From: DATMGU01 sp035555315
GTDB taxonomy: Bacteria; Pseudomonadota; Alphaproteobacteria; ATCC43930; CGMCC-115725
DNA length: 64,000 nt
Direction of reading: 5' to 3'
Assembly: GCA_035555315.1 (NCBI GenBank)
Contig: DATMGU010000010.1
Location: 62,001 to 126,000 of the forward strand
The position numbers and the translations under genes were made by a program. Below, in pieces: positions 9,208-17,555 of this stretch. The stretch's first letter is position 1, and every line of letters begins with the position of its first letter. The notes under the pieces were generated by a model. The model saw only the letters and a program-made list of their open reading frames with translations, searched no databases and had not been told where the DNA came from.

Positions 9208-10059
9208 ATGATGAATCGGCCGCACCGCGTCGTGGTGCTCGCAGCCGCCGCCATGCTTCTCGCGATCGGCCAGGCCTGGGCGGTCGACGTGGCGCCGCAT
9301 CGCGCGCTCTACACCATGACCCTTAGCAGCGCGCGTCCGAAAGGCGGCGTCGTCGGCGCGACCGGCACGCTCGCCTATAAATGGGGCGAGACCTGCGACG
9401 GCTGGACGATCGAGCAGCGCTATAAGCTCAACATGGAATACGAGGACGACAAGCCGATCGAGATCACCTCGAATTTCGTGACCTGGGAAAGCAAGGACGG
9501 GCTGCGCTATCGGTTCAACGAACGCAAAACCCGCAACGGCGATGTCGAGGATGAAATCCGCGGCGATGCGATGCTGGGGGCGGGCGGCAAAGGCGGCACC
9601 GCGGATTTCGTGAAACCCAAGCAAACCCAGCTGGAACTGCCGCCCGGCACGCTGTTTCCGACCGCGCATACGCTGATGCTGATCAACAAGGCCGAGGCGG
9701 GAGAGACCTTTATCGGCGCCAAGGTGTTCGATGGAGCCTCCGCCGATGGAGCCGTCACGATCAGCGCCGTGATCGGCCAGGCGCTGCCGCAGCCGACGCC
9801 GATCGCCACCGGTCCGAACCCGACTTCGCCAGCCCCGGAGGCGACGCCCGAGCTGAAATCTCCGCTGCTCGACCGGAAATCCTGGAACATCCGCATGGCG
9901 TTCTTCCCGGATGACGACAAAGCCCAGGAGCCGGATTACGAGCTTGGCATGCGCCTTCTGGACAATGGCGTCTCAGCCGAGATGAGCCTCGACTATGGCG
10001 ATTTCGCCATGAAGGCCAAACTGAAAGAGCTCGAGGCGCTGCCCAAGCCCACCTGCTGA
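9208..10059 (+). CDS. eipB: EipB-like periplasmic cell-envelope integrity protein (DUF1849)
   Basis: Matches the EipB/DUF1849 pattern: a cleavable signal peptide ending in AIGQAWA, then VAPHRALYTMTL, a lipocalin-like beta-rich body, and paired cysteines (ETCDGWT and the C-terminal KPTC) that in the family form a stabilising disulfide. EipB of Brucella is a periplasmic beta-spiral protein needed for envelope integrity. ATG 9208 is chosen because GAGGAGAG (9191-9198) lies 9 bases upstream and gives a proper signal peptide; an in-frame ATG at 9121 would add a non-secretory extension. A Pro-rich stretch around residues 190-215 looks like a linker insertion. Confidence 0.85.
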   Translation: MMNRPHRVVVLAAAAMLLAIGQAWAVDVAPHRALYTMTLSSARPKGGVVGATGTLAYKWGETCDGWTIEQRYKLNMEYEDDKPIEITSNFVTWESKDGLRYRFNERKTRNGDVEDEIRGDAMLGAGGKGGTADFVKPKQTQLELPPGTLFPTAHTLMLINKAEAGETFIGAKVFDGASADGAVTISAVIGQALPQPTPIATGPNPTSPAPEATPELKSPLLDRKSWNIRMAFFPDDDKAQEPDYELGMRLLDNGVSAEMSLDYGDFAMKAKLKELEALPKPTC

Positions 10060-10063
10060 CGGC

Positions 10064-11314
10064 CTATCGGTACAAGCGCCTCGCCCGCAGCGTGAGACCG
10101 AGACCGACCGAGCCGAATTTGTCGCCTTCGACCACCCGTGCGGCGGGGACCGCCGCCAGGATACCGGCGCGGACATGCGGTAGCAGGGTCGAACCACCGG
10201 TCAGGAACACGGTGCTGATCCGGTCGGCGGTCAATCCGGCTTGGGCCAGGCAGAGCGCGATCCGCGCGGCGATGCCCGAGGCCAGCGTCCCGGTTGCGCG
10301 TTCGAAGGCGGTGCGCGTGATCGTCACCGCCAAGCCGGGCTCGACCCAATCCAGCGACAGCGCGGTCTCGGCCGCTTCCGAGAGGCCGATCTTGGCGGCT
10401 TCGACATCGATCGCGAGGGTATGGCCGCGCCGTTCGGCGATCACCTGGATCAACCGGTCGAACAGCGCCGGCCGTCGCGCCTCGTGTCTGACCTGGCGCA
10501 ACTCCGCCAGAACCTTCGGCGCATAGAGGAAGTTGATCCGCGACCAAGTGGCGAGATCGACGTAATAGCCATTTGGCGCCAAGAGGCCCGGCCGTAGCAT
10601 GGGGCTCTGATAACCCAGATGCGGCATCACCGCGGCGAGGCTGAGCAGACGGTCGAAATCCGTGCCGCCGATTCTGACACCGTCATTTGCCAGGATGTCG
10701 GTACTGCGATCGGCCTGCTCCCGCCGGTGCGGGCCCAGCCGGACGATCGAGAAATCCGAGGTGCCGCCGCCGATATCGGCGATCAACGCGATCTCCTCGG
10801 CCGTCACCTGCTGTTCGTAATCCAGGGCGGCCGCGATCGGTTCGTATTCGAAGCTGACATGGCGGAAGCCGATGCCATGGGCGATTTCCTCAAGCGCCTG
10901 CTGCGCGGCGCGGTCGGCCGCGTCGTCGCCATCGACGAAATGCACCGGCCGGCCATGCACCACCGCGTCGAGCGGAATGCCGGTCGCGGTCTCCGCCCGC
11001 CGCTTGATCTCCGCGAGCAGGCGGCCGATCACCGCCCGAAAGCCGATGCGGCTGTTCAGCAGGCGGGTTTCCTCGTCGATCAGGCTGGTGCCCAGGATCG
11101 ATTTCACCGAACGCATCAACCGTCCCTCGGCGCCCCCGACATAGGCGCCGATCGCTTCCCGGCCGATCAGGCTGGCGCCGGTCGTGAAGTCGAAGAAGAT
11201 GGCGCTGGGCAGGGTCGTGGCCTGGCCTTCGAGCGGCACCAGGGCGACACTTGCGCCCTGCGCGGTCCCCAAGGTCGAATTCGACGTGCCGAAATCCAGA
11301 CCGCAGAACGCCAT
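10064..11314 (-). CDS. YegD-like Hsp70-family ATPase
   Basis: An actin/Hsp70-fold protein: phosphate-1 GLDFGTSNSTLG at the N-terminus, phosphate-2 IADIGGGTSDFSIV mid-protein, and adenosine motif VFLTGGSTLLPHVRA near the C-terminus. At 416 residues it consists almost only of the nucleotide-binding domain and lacks the beta-sandwich peptide-binding domain of DnaK, as in E. coli YegD. Client and partners are unknown. It converges on eipB (5 bases between the two ends) and is divergent from the M20 hydrolase across 247 bases. ATG 11314 is the only sensible start. Confidence 0.9.
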   Translation of the reverse strand: MAFCGLDFGTSNSTLGTAQGASVALVPLEGQATTLPSAIFFDFTTGASLIGREAIGAYVGGAEGRLMRSVKSILGTSLIDEETRLLNSRIGFRAVIGRLLAEIKRRAETATGIPLDAVVHGRPVHFVDGDDAADRAAQQALEEIAHGIGFRHVSFEYEPIAAALDYEQQVTAEEIALIADIGGGTSDFSIVRLGPHRREQADRSTDILANDGVRIGGTDFDRLLSLAAVMPHLGYQSPMLRPGLLAPNGYYVDLATWSRINFLYAPKVLAELRQVRHEARRPALFDRLIQVIAERRGHTLAIDVEAAKIGLSEAAETALSLDWVEPGLAVTITRTAFERATGTLASGIAARIALCLAQAGLTADRISTVFLTGGSTLLPHVRAGILAAVPAARVVEGDKFGSVGLGLTLRARRLYR

Positions 11315-11397
11315 CGTGCTCCCTCACCGTCACGCCGCCGGCACCCGGGGGCCGGCGACAAAGCTGCGGGTGATACGCCGGGCGAGGCGCGAACGCC

Positions 11398-11426
11398 AGC
11401 CGGAACTTGCTAAGCCGGAACTTGCT
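11398..11426. repeat. Perfect 14-mer tandem duplication (15-nt period) in a divergent promoter region
   Basis: AGCCGGAACTTGCT is found at 11398-11411 and again at 11413-11426, with a single A between copies. It sits in the 247-base region between the divergent Hsp70-like and M20 genes, about 85 bases from the former start and 135 from the latter. It could be a duplicated binding site or a slippage product. Confidence 0.75.
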
Positions 11427-11561
11427 CCGCTCGGTTTCCGTCGGCGGTGACATGTTGCTGGAAAGCATCGGCATAATGAGCGAGCATTCCGGCCGAGCGC
11501 GGCCAGCGGCTGTCGCCGCATGGCTGCCGTGCCAGCGCCACCCCCGAGGGATGATCGGACG

Positions 11562-12989
11562 ATGCAAAACACGCCGGAGATTTGGAATTATGTGGACGCC
11601 AAGAAGGAGGCCTTCGAGGCGCTGAGCGACCGGGTCTGGGGCATGCCCGAGACCTGCTATACCGAACACGGGTCGGTCGCCGAGCATAGTGCCGAGCTGG
11701 AGCGGCAGGGTTTTCGGATCACGCGGAACGTCGCGGATATCCCGACCGCGGTGATGGGGGAGGCGGGCGAGGAAGGGCCGGTCATCGCCATTCTGGGCGA
11801 ATACGACGCGTTGCCGGGGCTGAGCCAGGAAGCGGGCGTCGCCGAATATCGGCCGATGGAGCGCGACGGTCATGGCCATGGCTGCGGTCATAACCTGCTG
11901 GGTTCCGGCTCCCTGCTCGCGGCGACCGCGGTCAAGGACTGGCTGGCGGCCAAGGGCATCAAGGGACGCGTCCGCTATTACGGCTGTCCGGCCGAGGAGG
12001 GCGGCGGCGCCAAGGCGTTCATGGTCAAGGCCGGGGTATTCGACGATGTCGATATCGCCTTTTGTTGGCACCCGGAATCCTTTTGCGAGGTGCTCAACGC
12101 CAATTCTCTGGCCAATTCGCGGGTCGATTTCAAGTTCGCCGGCCGGGCCTCGCATGCCGCGGCCGCGCCGCATCTGGGCCGCAGTGCCTTGGACGCGGTC
12201 GAGCTGATGAATGTCGGGGTTAATTACCTGCGCGAACACATGCCAAGCGATTGCCGCGTGCATTACGCGCTGATCGATGCCGGCGGCATCGCGCCCAACG
12301 TGGTGCAGGCGAACGCCATGGTGCGCTATTCGATCCGCGCGCCGAGCCTGCCCGGCATGACCGCGCTGGTCGAGCGGGTGAAAAAGGTGGCGCAGGGGGC
12401 CGCCCTGATGACAGAGACGCAGGTCGAGATCACCGTGATCAGCGCGGTGTCCAACCTGCTGCCCAACACGCCGCTTGAAGACGCCATGTGGCGGAATCTG
12501 GAGCGGCTTGGCCCGCCGGAATTCGACGGCGCCGATCGAGACTTCGCCCGCAGCATCCAGGAGACGCTCACGGAGGAGGATCTGGCCCATACCTATCGGC
12601 GCTTCGGCCTGGGCGAACCGACGGATAAGCCGCTTTGCGACGCCATCGTCCCGCGCGATGCGCCGCATATGCCGATGATGGGGTCGACCGATGTCGCCGA
12701 TGTGAGCTGGGTCGTGCCCATGGTGCAGATGCATGGCGCCACCTGCGCCGTCGGCACGCCGTTTCACTCCTGGCAGCTTGTCGCCCAAGGCAAGAGTCCG
12801 GCGGCCAAGAAGGGCATGGTGCACGCCGCCAAGATCATGGCCGCCACCGCCATCGACGCATTGAACGACGAGGCCATCATCACGGCGGCGAAGGCCGATC
12901 TGCGCAGGCGAACCGCGAAGACGCCGTATGTCAGCCCGATACCCGACGGCACCAAGCCGCCGATCGAAGCCATGGCCGGGCGCGGATGA
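11562..12989 (+). CDS. M20 family amidohydrolase (AbgB-like)
   Basis: A zinc-dependent amidohydrolase resembling AbgB, the p-aminobenzoyl-glutamate hydrolase subunit, and related N-acyl amino-acid hydrolases. Visible family elements: GEYDALPGLSQEAG, the metal-binding GHGCGHNLLG, PAEEGGGAKAFMVKAG with the catalytic Glu pair, the dimerisation-domain motif KFAGRASHAAAAPHLGRSAL, and a C-terminal GSTDVADVSW/HSWQ metal-ligand region. ATG 11562 with GAGGGA 10 bases upstream is preferred to the earlier ATG 11520. About 475 residues. The true substrate is not predictable; no AbgA or AbgT partner is adjacent. Confidence 0.88.
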   Translation: MQNTPEIWNYVDAKKEAFEALSDRVWGMPETCYTEHGSVAEHSAELERQGFRITRNVADIPTAVMGEAGEEGPVIAILGEYDALPGLSQEAGVAEYRPMERDGHGHGCGHNLLGSGSLLAATAVKDWLAAKGIKGRVRYYGCPAEEGGGAKAFMVKAGVFDDVDIAFCWHPESFCEVLNANSLANSRVDFKFAGRASHAAAAPHLGRSALDAVELMNVGVNYLREHMPSDCRVHYALIDAGGIAPNVVQANAMVRYSIRAPSLPGMTALVERVKKVAQGAALMTETQVEITVISAVSNLLPNTPLEDAMWRNLERLGPPEFDGADRDFARSIQETLTEEDLAHTYRRFGLGEPTDKPLCDAIVPRDAPHMPMMGSTDVADVSWVVPMVQMHGATCAVGTPFHSWQLVAQGKSPAAKKGMVHAAKIMAATAIDALNDEAIITAAKADLRRRTAKTPYVSPIPDGTKPPIEAMAGRG

Positions 12990-13003
12990 CAGCGCGCGGA
13001 TGA
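12980..13003. repeat. Tandem 10-mer (14-nt period) over the M20 gene stop codon
   Basis: GCGCGGATGA at 12980-12989 contains the stop TGA of the M20 hydrolase and is repeated at 12994-13003 in the 24-base space before the convergent PiT gene. Confidence 0.65.
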
Positions 13004-13013
13004 TCGGGCCGCG

Positions 13014-14603
13014 TCAGAAGGTCATGCGGAACAGCCAGAACAGCCCGCCCGACAGCATGATCGATACCGGCAGGGTCAGCACCCAGGCCATGATCATGTT
13101 GCGGACCGTGTCGAACTGCAGGCCCGAACCGTTCGCCGCCATGGTTCCGGCGACCCCCGAGGACAGCACATGGGTGGTGCTGACCGGCAAGCCATACATG
13201 TCGGCGGCACCGATCGTCAGCATCGCGACCATCTCGGCTGAGGCGCCCTGGCCATAGGTGAGGTGGTCCTTGCCGATCTTCTCGCCGACCGTGACGACGA
13301 TGCGCTTCCAGCCGATCATCGTCCCGAGGCCAAGGGCGATGGCGACCGCGACCTTGACCCAGGTCGGGATGAACTTGGTCGCCTGGTCGAGTTCGCCGCG
13401 ATAGCTCTTCAGGATCACGAGATCGGCCGGGTTGAAGCTCGGCGCGCCGTTCTTGATCATCAGCCGCAGCGCCTCGTCGGATAGGTACATGTCGTTGCGG
13501 ATATTGGGCACTTTGTCCTGCGGCACGTTCGCCATGGCCTTGTAGGCGACCATGCTCTGGGCGATGTCCGAGGTGAGCTGCCGCAGTGCCGGCAGGGTGT
13601 CGGCCTGCAACCGCTTGGTCTGCACATAGGCGGTCACCGCGGGGCGGACATCGGCCGCGGCCACGATTCCGGCACCGTAATTGCCGAGTGTGGCGGTTGC
13701 TTGTTCCGATACAGTGATGAAATGCTGCGCGGGTTCGCCGATCAACGACGCGTTGAGCGCATAGGCCGTCGGCACGGTGCCGATCAGGATCAGCATGATC
13801 AGGCCCATGCCCTTCTGGCCGTCATTCGAGCCATGGGCGAAGCTCACGCCGGTGCAGGTGAAGATCAGCAGCGCTCGGACCCATAGCGGCGGCGGATTGT
13901 TGCCTTCCGGCGCCTTGTAGAGCGACTTGATCGGCACCACGGCCTTCAGGATCAGCAGCAGCAGTGCCGAGCCGATGAAGCCGACCGCCGGAGAGACCAA
14001 CAGGGCGCGGCCGATGCCGAGGGCCTGGTCCCAATCGACGCCGCTGGTGCCGTTGCTGGCGGGCGCCATCAGCTGGTTCATCAGGCCGACGCCGATGATC
14101 GAGCCGACCAAAGTATGCGAGCTGGAGGATGGCAGGCCGAAATACCAAGTGCCCAGATTCCAGATGATCGCCGCGATCAGCAGGGCGAAAACCATGGCGA
14201 AACCGGCGCTGCTGCCGACCTGGAGAATGAGCTCGACCGGCAGCAGCGAGACGACCGTGAAGGCCACGGCGCCCGAAGAGGTCAGCACGCCGAGGAAATT
14301 GAAGGTGCCGGACCAGACGACCGCTGCCGTCGGCGGCAGCGAATGAGTGTAGATCACCGTGGCGACCGCGTTGGCGGTGTCGTGGAAACCGTTTACGAAT
14401 TCGAAGCCCAAGGCGATCAGCAGCGCCACGCCGAGCAGCACATAGGGCAGGATCGAGCTGCTGTGCACGCCGTGCAGATCGGCGAGCAGATGCGATACCG
14501 CGTAGACGGCACCGACCAGCAGCAGCACCAGAACCCCGGCGCTCAACAGCTTGTTTCCGCCTGGCTTTAGGTTCGGACCGGTGAGGGTGGCTGCTTCCCG
14601 CAT
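13014..14603 (-). CDS. pit: PiT-family inorganic phosphate transporter
   Basis: Low-affinity phosphate permease of the inner membrane. Two inverted PiT signatures are clear: GFHDTANAVATVIYTHSLP near residue 70 and SFAHGSNDGQKGMGL in the second half. About ten to twelve hydrophobic segments are visible, with an extended hydrophilic central region (roughly residues 290-390). At 529 residues it is a long PiT form. No phoU-like or DUF47 partner is adjacent. It converges on the M20 gene and has ATG 14603 as start, preceded by AGGGAG on the minus strand. Confidence 0.95.
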   Translation of the reverse strand: MREAATLTGPNLKPGGNKLLSAGVLVLLLVGAVYAVSHLLADLHGVHSSSILPYVLLGVALLIALGFEFVNGFHDTANAVATVIYTHSLPPTAAVVWSGTFNFLGVLTSSGAVAFTVVSLLPVELILQVGSSAGFAMVFALLIAAIIWNLGTWYFGLPSSSSHTLVGSIIGVGLMNQLMAPASNGTSGVDWDQALGIGRALLVSPAVGFIGSALLLLILKAVVPIKSLYKAPEGNNPPPLWVRALLIFTCTGVSFAHGSNDGQKGMGLIMLILIGTVPTAYALNASLIGEPAQHFITVSEQATATLGNYGAGIVAAADVRPAVTAYVQTKRLQADTLPALRQLTSDIAQSMVAYKAMANVPQDKVPNIRNDMYLSDEALRLMIKNGAPSFNPADLVILKSYRGELDQATKFIPTWVKVAVAIALGLGTMIGWKRIVVTVGEKIGKDHLTYGQGASAEMVAMLTIGAADMYGLPVSTTHVLSSGVAGTMAANGSGLQFDTVRNMIMAWVLTLPVSIMLSGGLFWLFRMTF

Positions 14604-14707
14604 GGCGTTCTTCTCCCTAAACCGAAAGGTTCGACACCCTTCCTATAGGGGGATTTTGTGACAGCTTAAGGACTCGGGGCGGAGGATGGAGAACGGCCGG
14701 ATGCCCG

Positions 14708-16033
14708 CTACCGGGGGTCGCCCAAGCCGCGGCCTTTGAGGATGGCGGTCGGCCCCAGTTTCGCCCGCACCAGATCCATGGCCCGTTCGACCCGGGCACG
14801 TTTCGCCGCGGCGGGATCGGCCAAATCGGGCGGGTCGGCGGTATCGGCCGGCAGCAACCCCGTGGTGCCGATGCCGATCAGTCGATAGGCGGTCCCATCG
14901 GCCTCCCGCTCCAACAGAGGCCGTACCGCTCGGAACAGCGTATCGGCGAGCTGGGTCGGGGCGTGCAGCCGCGTCGCCCGCGTCCGCAATTGGAAGTCGG
15001 CGCCCTTGAGCTTCAGGGTGAGGCCGCTGCCGGCGAGCGCCGCCTGTTTCAGACGGGAGGCGACCCGCTCGCACAGCGGCCATAGCACTGCGAGCAGCCG
15101 CTCCGGATCGGCGATATCGGTGTCGAAGGTGGTTTCCGCCGAGATGCTTTTGGCGGGGGAGGCGGGATCCACCGGACGATCGTCGTGTCCCCAGGCGAAC
15201 CGCGCGAGCCGGCGGCCGATCGCGCCGTAACGGCGCATCAGATCGGTCTCCTCCATCGCCTGCAACTGGTCGATCGTCCGGATGCCGTCGCGCACCAGGC
15301 GATCGTTCAACCCGCGACCGACGCCGGGGATCAGCGCCACCGGCCGGCCGGCGAGAAAACTCGCCGCTTCGGCGCGGCCGATGACCCGGAAGCCGCGCGG
15401 CTTATCCATGTCGGAGGCGACCTTGGCGAGGAACTTGCCGGCACTCAAACCGATCGAGACGGTGATGCCGATCTCCCCTTCGATCCGCCGCGCCAAACGC
15501 GCCAGGGTGAGCGCCGCGATCGCGCCATGCAGCCGTTCGGTGCCGCTGAGATCGAGATAGGCCTCGTCGATCGATACGGCCTCGACCAGCGGTGTGGTCG
15601 CGCGCATCAACGCGCGCACTTCATGGCCGATGCGGCGATATTTCGCCATGTCCGGGCGGATCACGACTGCCTCCGGGCAGGCCTTCAGCGCCTTGAACAT
15701 GGGCATCGCCGAGCGGACGCCATAGAGCCGAGCGATGTAGCAACAGGTCGTCACCACGCCGCGCGTCCCGCCGCCGACGATCACCGGCTTGTCCGCCAGC
15801 TCCGGCCGATCGCGCTTTTCGACGCTGGCATAGAACGCATCGCAATCGATATGACCCAGCGTCAGGCTGGTCAACTCGTCATGGATGACGAGGCGCGGCG
15901 AACCGCATCGGCGGCAGCGGCCGACCTTGGCACCGTCGGAGCTCTGGGGTGGGACATCGACGGTCAGGCATTCGCGACAAAGCGCCGCCGGGGTCTCGCT
16001 CAAGATGGCCCGGTCGTGGCCGGCCACAGCCAC
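14708..16033 (-). CDS. dinB: DNA polymerase IV with N-terminal zinc ribbon
   Basis: Y-family translesion polymerase. The core is complete: HIDCDAFYASVEKRD and VSIDEAYLDLSGTERL carry the catalytic acidic residues, then thumb HhH (ALIPGVGRGLNDRL) and little-finger domains. An N-terminal extension of about 55 residues precedes the core and carries CRECLT and CRRCGSPRLV, a four-Cys zinc-ribbon pattern seen in alphaproteobacterial DinB. The start is GTG 16033 (another GTG at 16027); no ATG lies upstream of the zinc ribbon. The start lies inside the 3' end of the ROK gene (34-base overlap), so the two are probably translationally coupled. No LexA-type operator is visible because the promoter must lie upstream of ROK. 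Confidence 0.93.
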   Translation of the reverse strand: MAVAGHDRAILSETPAALCRECLTVDVPPQSSDGAKVGRCRRCGSPRLVIHDELTSLTLGHIDCDAFYASVEKRDRPELADKPVIVGGGTRGVVTTCCYIARLYGVRSAMPMFKALKACPEAVVIRPDMAKYRRIGHEVRALMRATTPLVEAVSIDEAYLDLSGTERLHGAIAALTLARLARRIEGEIGITVSIGLSAGKFLAKVASDMDKPRGFRVIGRAEAASFLAGRPVALIPGVGRGLNDRLVRDGIRTIDQLQAMEETDLMRRYGAIGRRLARFAWGHDDRPVDPASPAKSISAETTFDTDIADPERLLAVLWPLCERVASRLKQAALAGSGLTLKLKGADFQLRTRATRLHAPTQLADTLFRAVRPLLEREADGTAYRLIGIGTTGLLPADTADPPDLADPAAAKRARVERAMDLVRAKLGPTAILKGRGLGDPR

Positions 16034-17001
16034 GCGGCGCCGCGCACGCCGCTGGAATCGCCATGCAAGGGCGGCAGCAGCCGCGTCCGCACGGTGTCCG
16101 AGAAGATATGCGCGCCCCAGAGTTCCGGGACGCGCCGATACAGCATCTCGATCCGCGACAACCCGCCGCCCAGCACGATCGCTTCCGGGTCCAGAATGTT
16201 GACGACACCGGCGAGCGAACGGGCCAGCCGCTCCGCGTAGCGTTCCAGACTGGTCGCCGCGGCCGCCTCGCCGGTGCCGGCCGCGGCGGCGATGTCGCGC
16301 GCGGTGGGGCCCCCCGCTTCAGGATTGACGCGCGCGTGATCGGCGGCGAGGGCAGGACCGGACAACCAGGTTTCGATGCAACCGTGGCGCCCGCAATAGC
16401 AGGCTGGGCCGGGACGCTCGCCATCCAGCGGCCTCGGCAGCGGATTATGACCCCATTCCCCGGCGATGCCGTTCGGGCCGCTCAAGAGCCGGCCATCGAT
16501 CACCACGCCGCCGCCGACGCCGGTGCCGATGATCACCCCGAAGACGATACCGGCACCGGCCGCCGCGCCGTCGGTCGCTTCGGACAGCGCGAAGCAATCC
16601 GCGTCATTGGCAATCCGGACCGGTCGATCCAGCGCCTCGGCCAGCAGGTGATCGAGCGGTGTGCCGATCAGCCAGGTGGAATTGGCATTTTTGATCAGAC
16701 CGGTCGCGGTCGACAGCGACCCCGGGATGCCGACGCCGATTGTCCCGCGACCACCGGCCTCGGCCTCAACTTCTTCGACAAGCTGCCGGACCGTCTCGAC
16801 CGTCCGCGTGACGCTGCCGGTCGGGCTGGGGATGCGGCGGCGGACGCGCAGGACGCCGGCATGATCGAAGGCGACCGCCTCAATCTTGGTGCCGCCCAGG
16901 TCGATGCCGATACGAATTTCGCCCGCGGCCAACGGTTGCCCTACGTCATGCGGCGCATTTCCGTTATGAAGATGAGGGCGTGTCGCCCAGCCGTTCGTCA
17001 T
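16000..17001 (-). CDS. ROK family sugar kinase
   Basis: Predicted ATP-dependent hexose kinase (fructokinase/glucokinase type). Visible: phosphate-1 IGIDLGGTKIEAVAF, phosphate-2 GIGIPGSLS-type segment (VGIPGSLSTATGLIKNANS), the ROK signature GEWGHNPLP followed by the zinc-binding CYCGRHGCIETW, and a C-terminal adenosine motif VLGGGLS. ATG 17001 is preferred over GTG 17010. About 333 residues. It overlaps dinB and is divergent from divK. Substrate specificity within ROK kinases cannot be read from motifs; GlcNAc, mannose or fructose are possible. Confidence 0.9.
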   Translation of the reverse strand: MTNGWATRPHLHNGNAPHDVGQPLAAGEIRIGIDLGGTKIEAVAFDHAGVLRVRRRIPSPTGSVTRTVETVRQLVEEVEAEAGGRGTIGVGIPGSLSTATGLIKNANSTWLIGTPLDHLLAEALDRPVRIANDADCFALSEATDGAAAGAGIVFGVIIGTGVGGGVVIDGRLLSGPNGIAGEWGHNPLPRPLDGERPGPACYCGRHGCIETWLSGPALAADHARVNPEAGGPTARDIAAAAGTGEAAAATSLERYAERLARSLAGVVNILDPEAIVLGGGLSRIEMLYRRVPELWGAHIFSDTVRTRLLPPLHGDSSGVRGAAWLWPATTGPS

Positions 17002-17167
17002 GGTAGCCACCGATCAAAATTAATTACGAAAAATTAAGCTTATCACTGCATTGTGGATTGCCTGAGATGCGCCGCGAAGACGGTCATGGGCGGTGAACAA
17101 CGTGTGGAATACCCTGACATCGGTCGGACGGCCCGAACAAGCCGATTTGCTGGACAAGGAACTTCCC

Positions 17168-17533
17168 ATGACCAAGACGATCCTGATCGTCGAAGACAAC
17201 GATCTGAATATGAAGTTGTTTCACGATCTGCTCGAGGCTCACGGCTACAACACCTTGCAGACCAAGGACGGCATCGAAGCACTCAAACTTGCTCGTCAGC
17301 ATCGTCCCGATCTCATTCTGATGGACATTCAGCTGCCGGAGATTTCCGGGCTGGAGGTCACCAAATGGATCAAGGAAGACGATGACCTGAAATCGATCCC
17401 GATCATCGCGGTGACCGCCTTTGCGATGAAGGGCGACGAGGAAAAGATGCGTGAGGGCGGTTGCGAGGCGTATTTGGCGAAGCCGATTTCCGTCGCCTAC
17501 TTCATCAAAACGCTGCAGCACTTCCTGAATTAG
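17168..17533 (+). CDS. divK: Single-domain response regulator DivK
   Basis: A 121-residue stand-alone receiver domain. DivK relays phosphate and polarity information in the alphaproteobacterial cell cycle, acting with DivJ/PleC-type kinases and upstream of DivL/CckA. Phospho-acceptor Asp is in LILMDIQLPEISG; the acidic pocket (VEDNDLN), the switch Thr (AVTAFAM) and the conserved Lys (LAKPIS) are present. ATG 17168 with AAGGA at 17156-17160 is the start; an ORF extending to 17093 lacks a good Shine-Dalgarno. PleD follows 22 bases downstream, the usual alphaproteobacterial order. Confidence 0.95.
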   Translation: MTKTILIVEDNDLNMKLFHDLLEAHGYNTLQTKDGIEALKLARQHRPDLILMDIQLPEISGLEVTKWIKEDDDLKSIPIIAVTAFAMKGDEEKMREGGCEAYLAKPISVAYFIKTLQHFLN

Positions 17534-17555
17534 CCCGGATTAGAAGGTAAAGCTA

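Noticed and set aside
10890..12824. 644-codon minus-strand frame opposite the M20 gene and the Hsp70-like start
   Set aside because: Composition is Arg/His/Gln-rich as expected for antisense frames, and it covers two well-supported genes.
17021..17038. Possible CtrA box (TTAA...TTAA) upstream of divK
   Set aside because: The two TTAA half-sites are 10 bases apart instead of the consensus 7, so it is not claimed.
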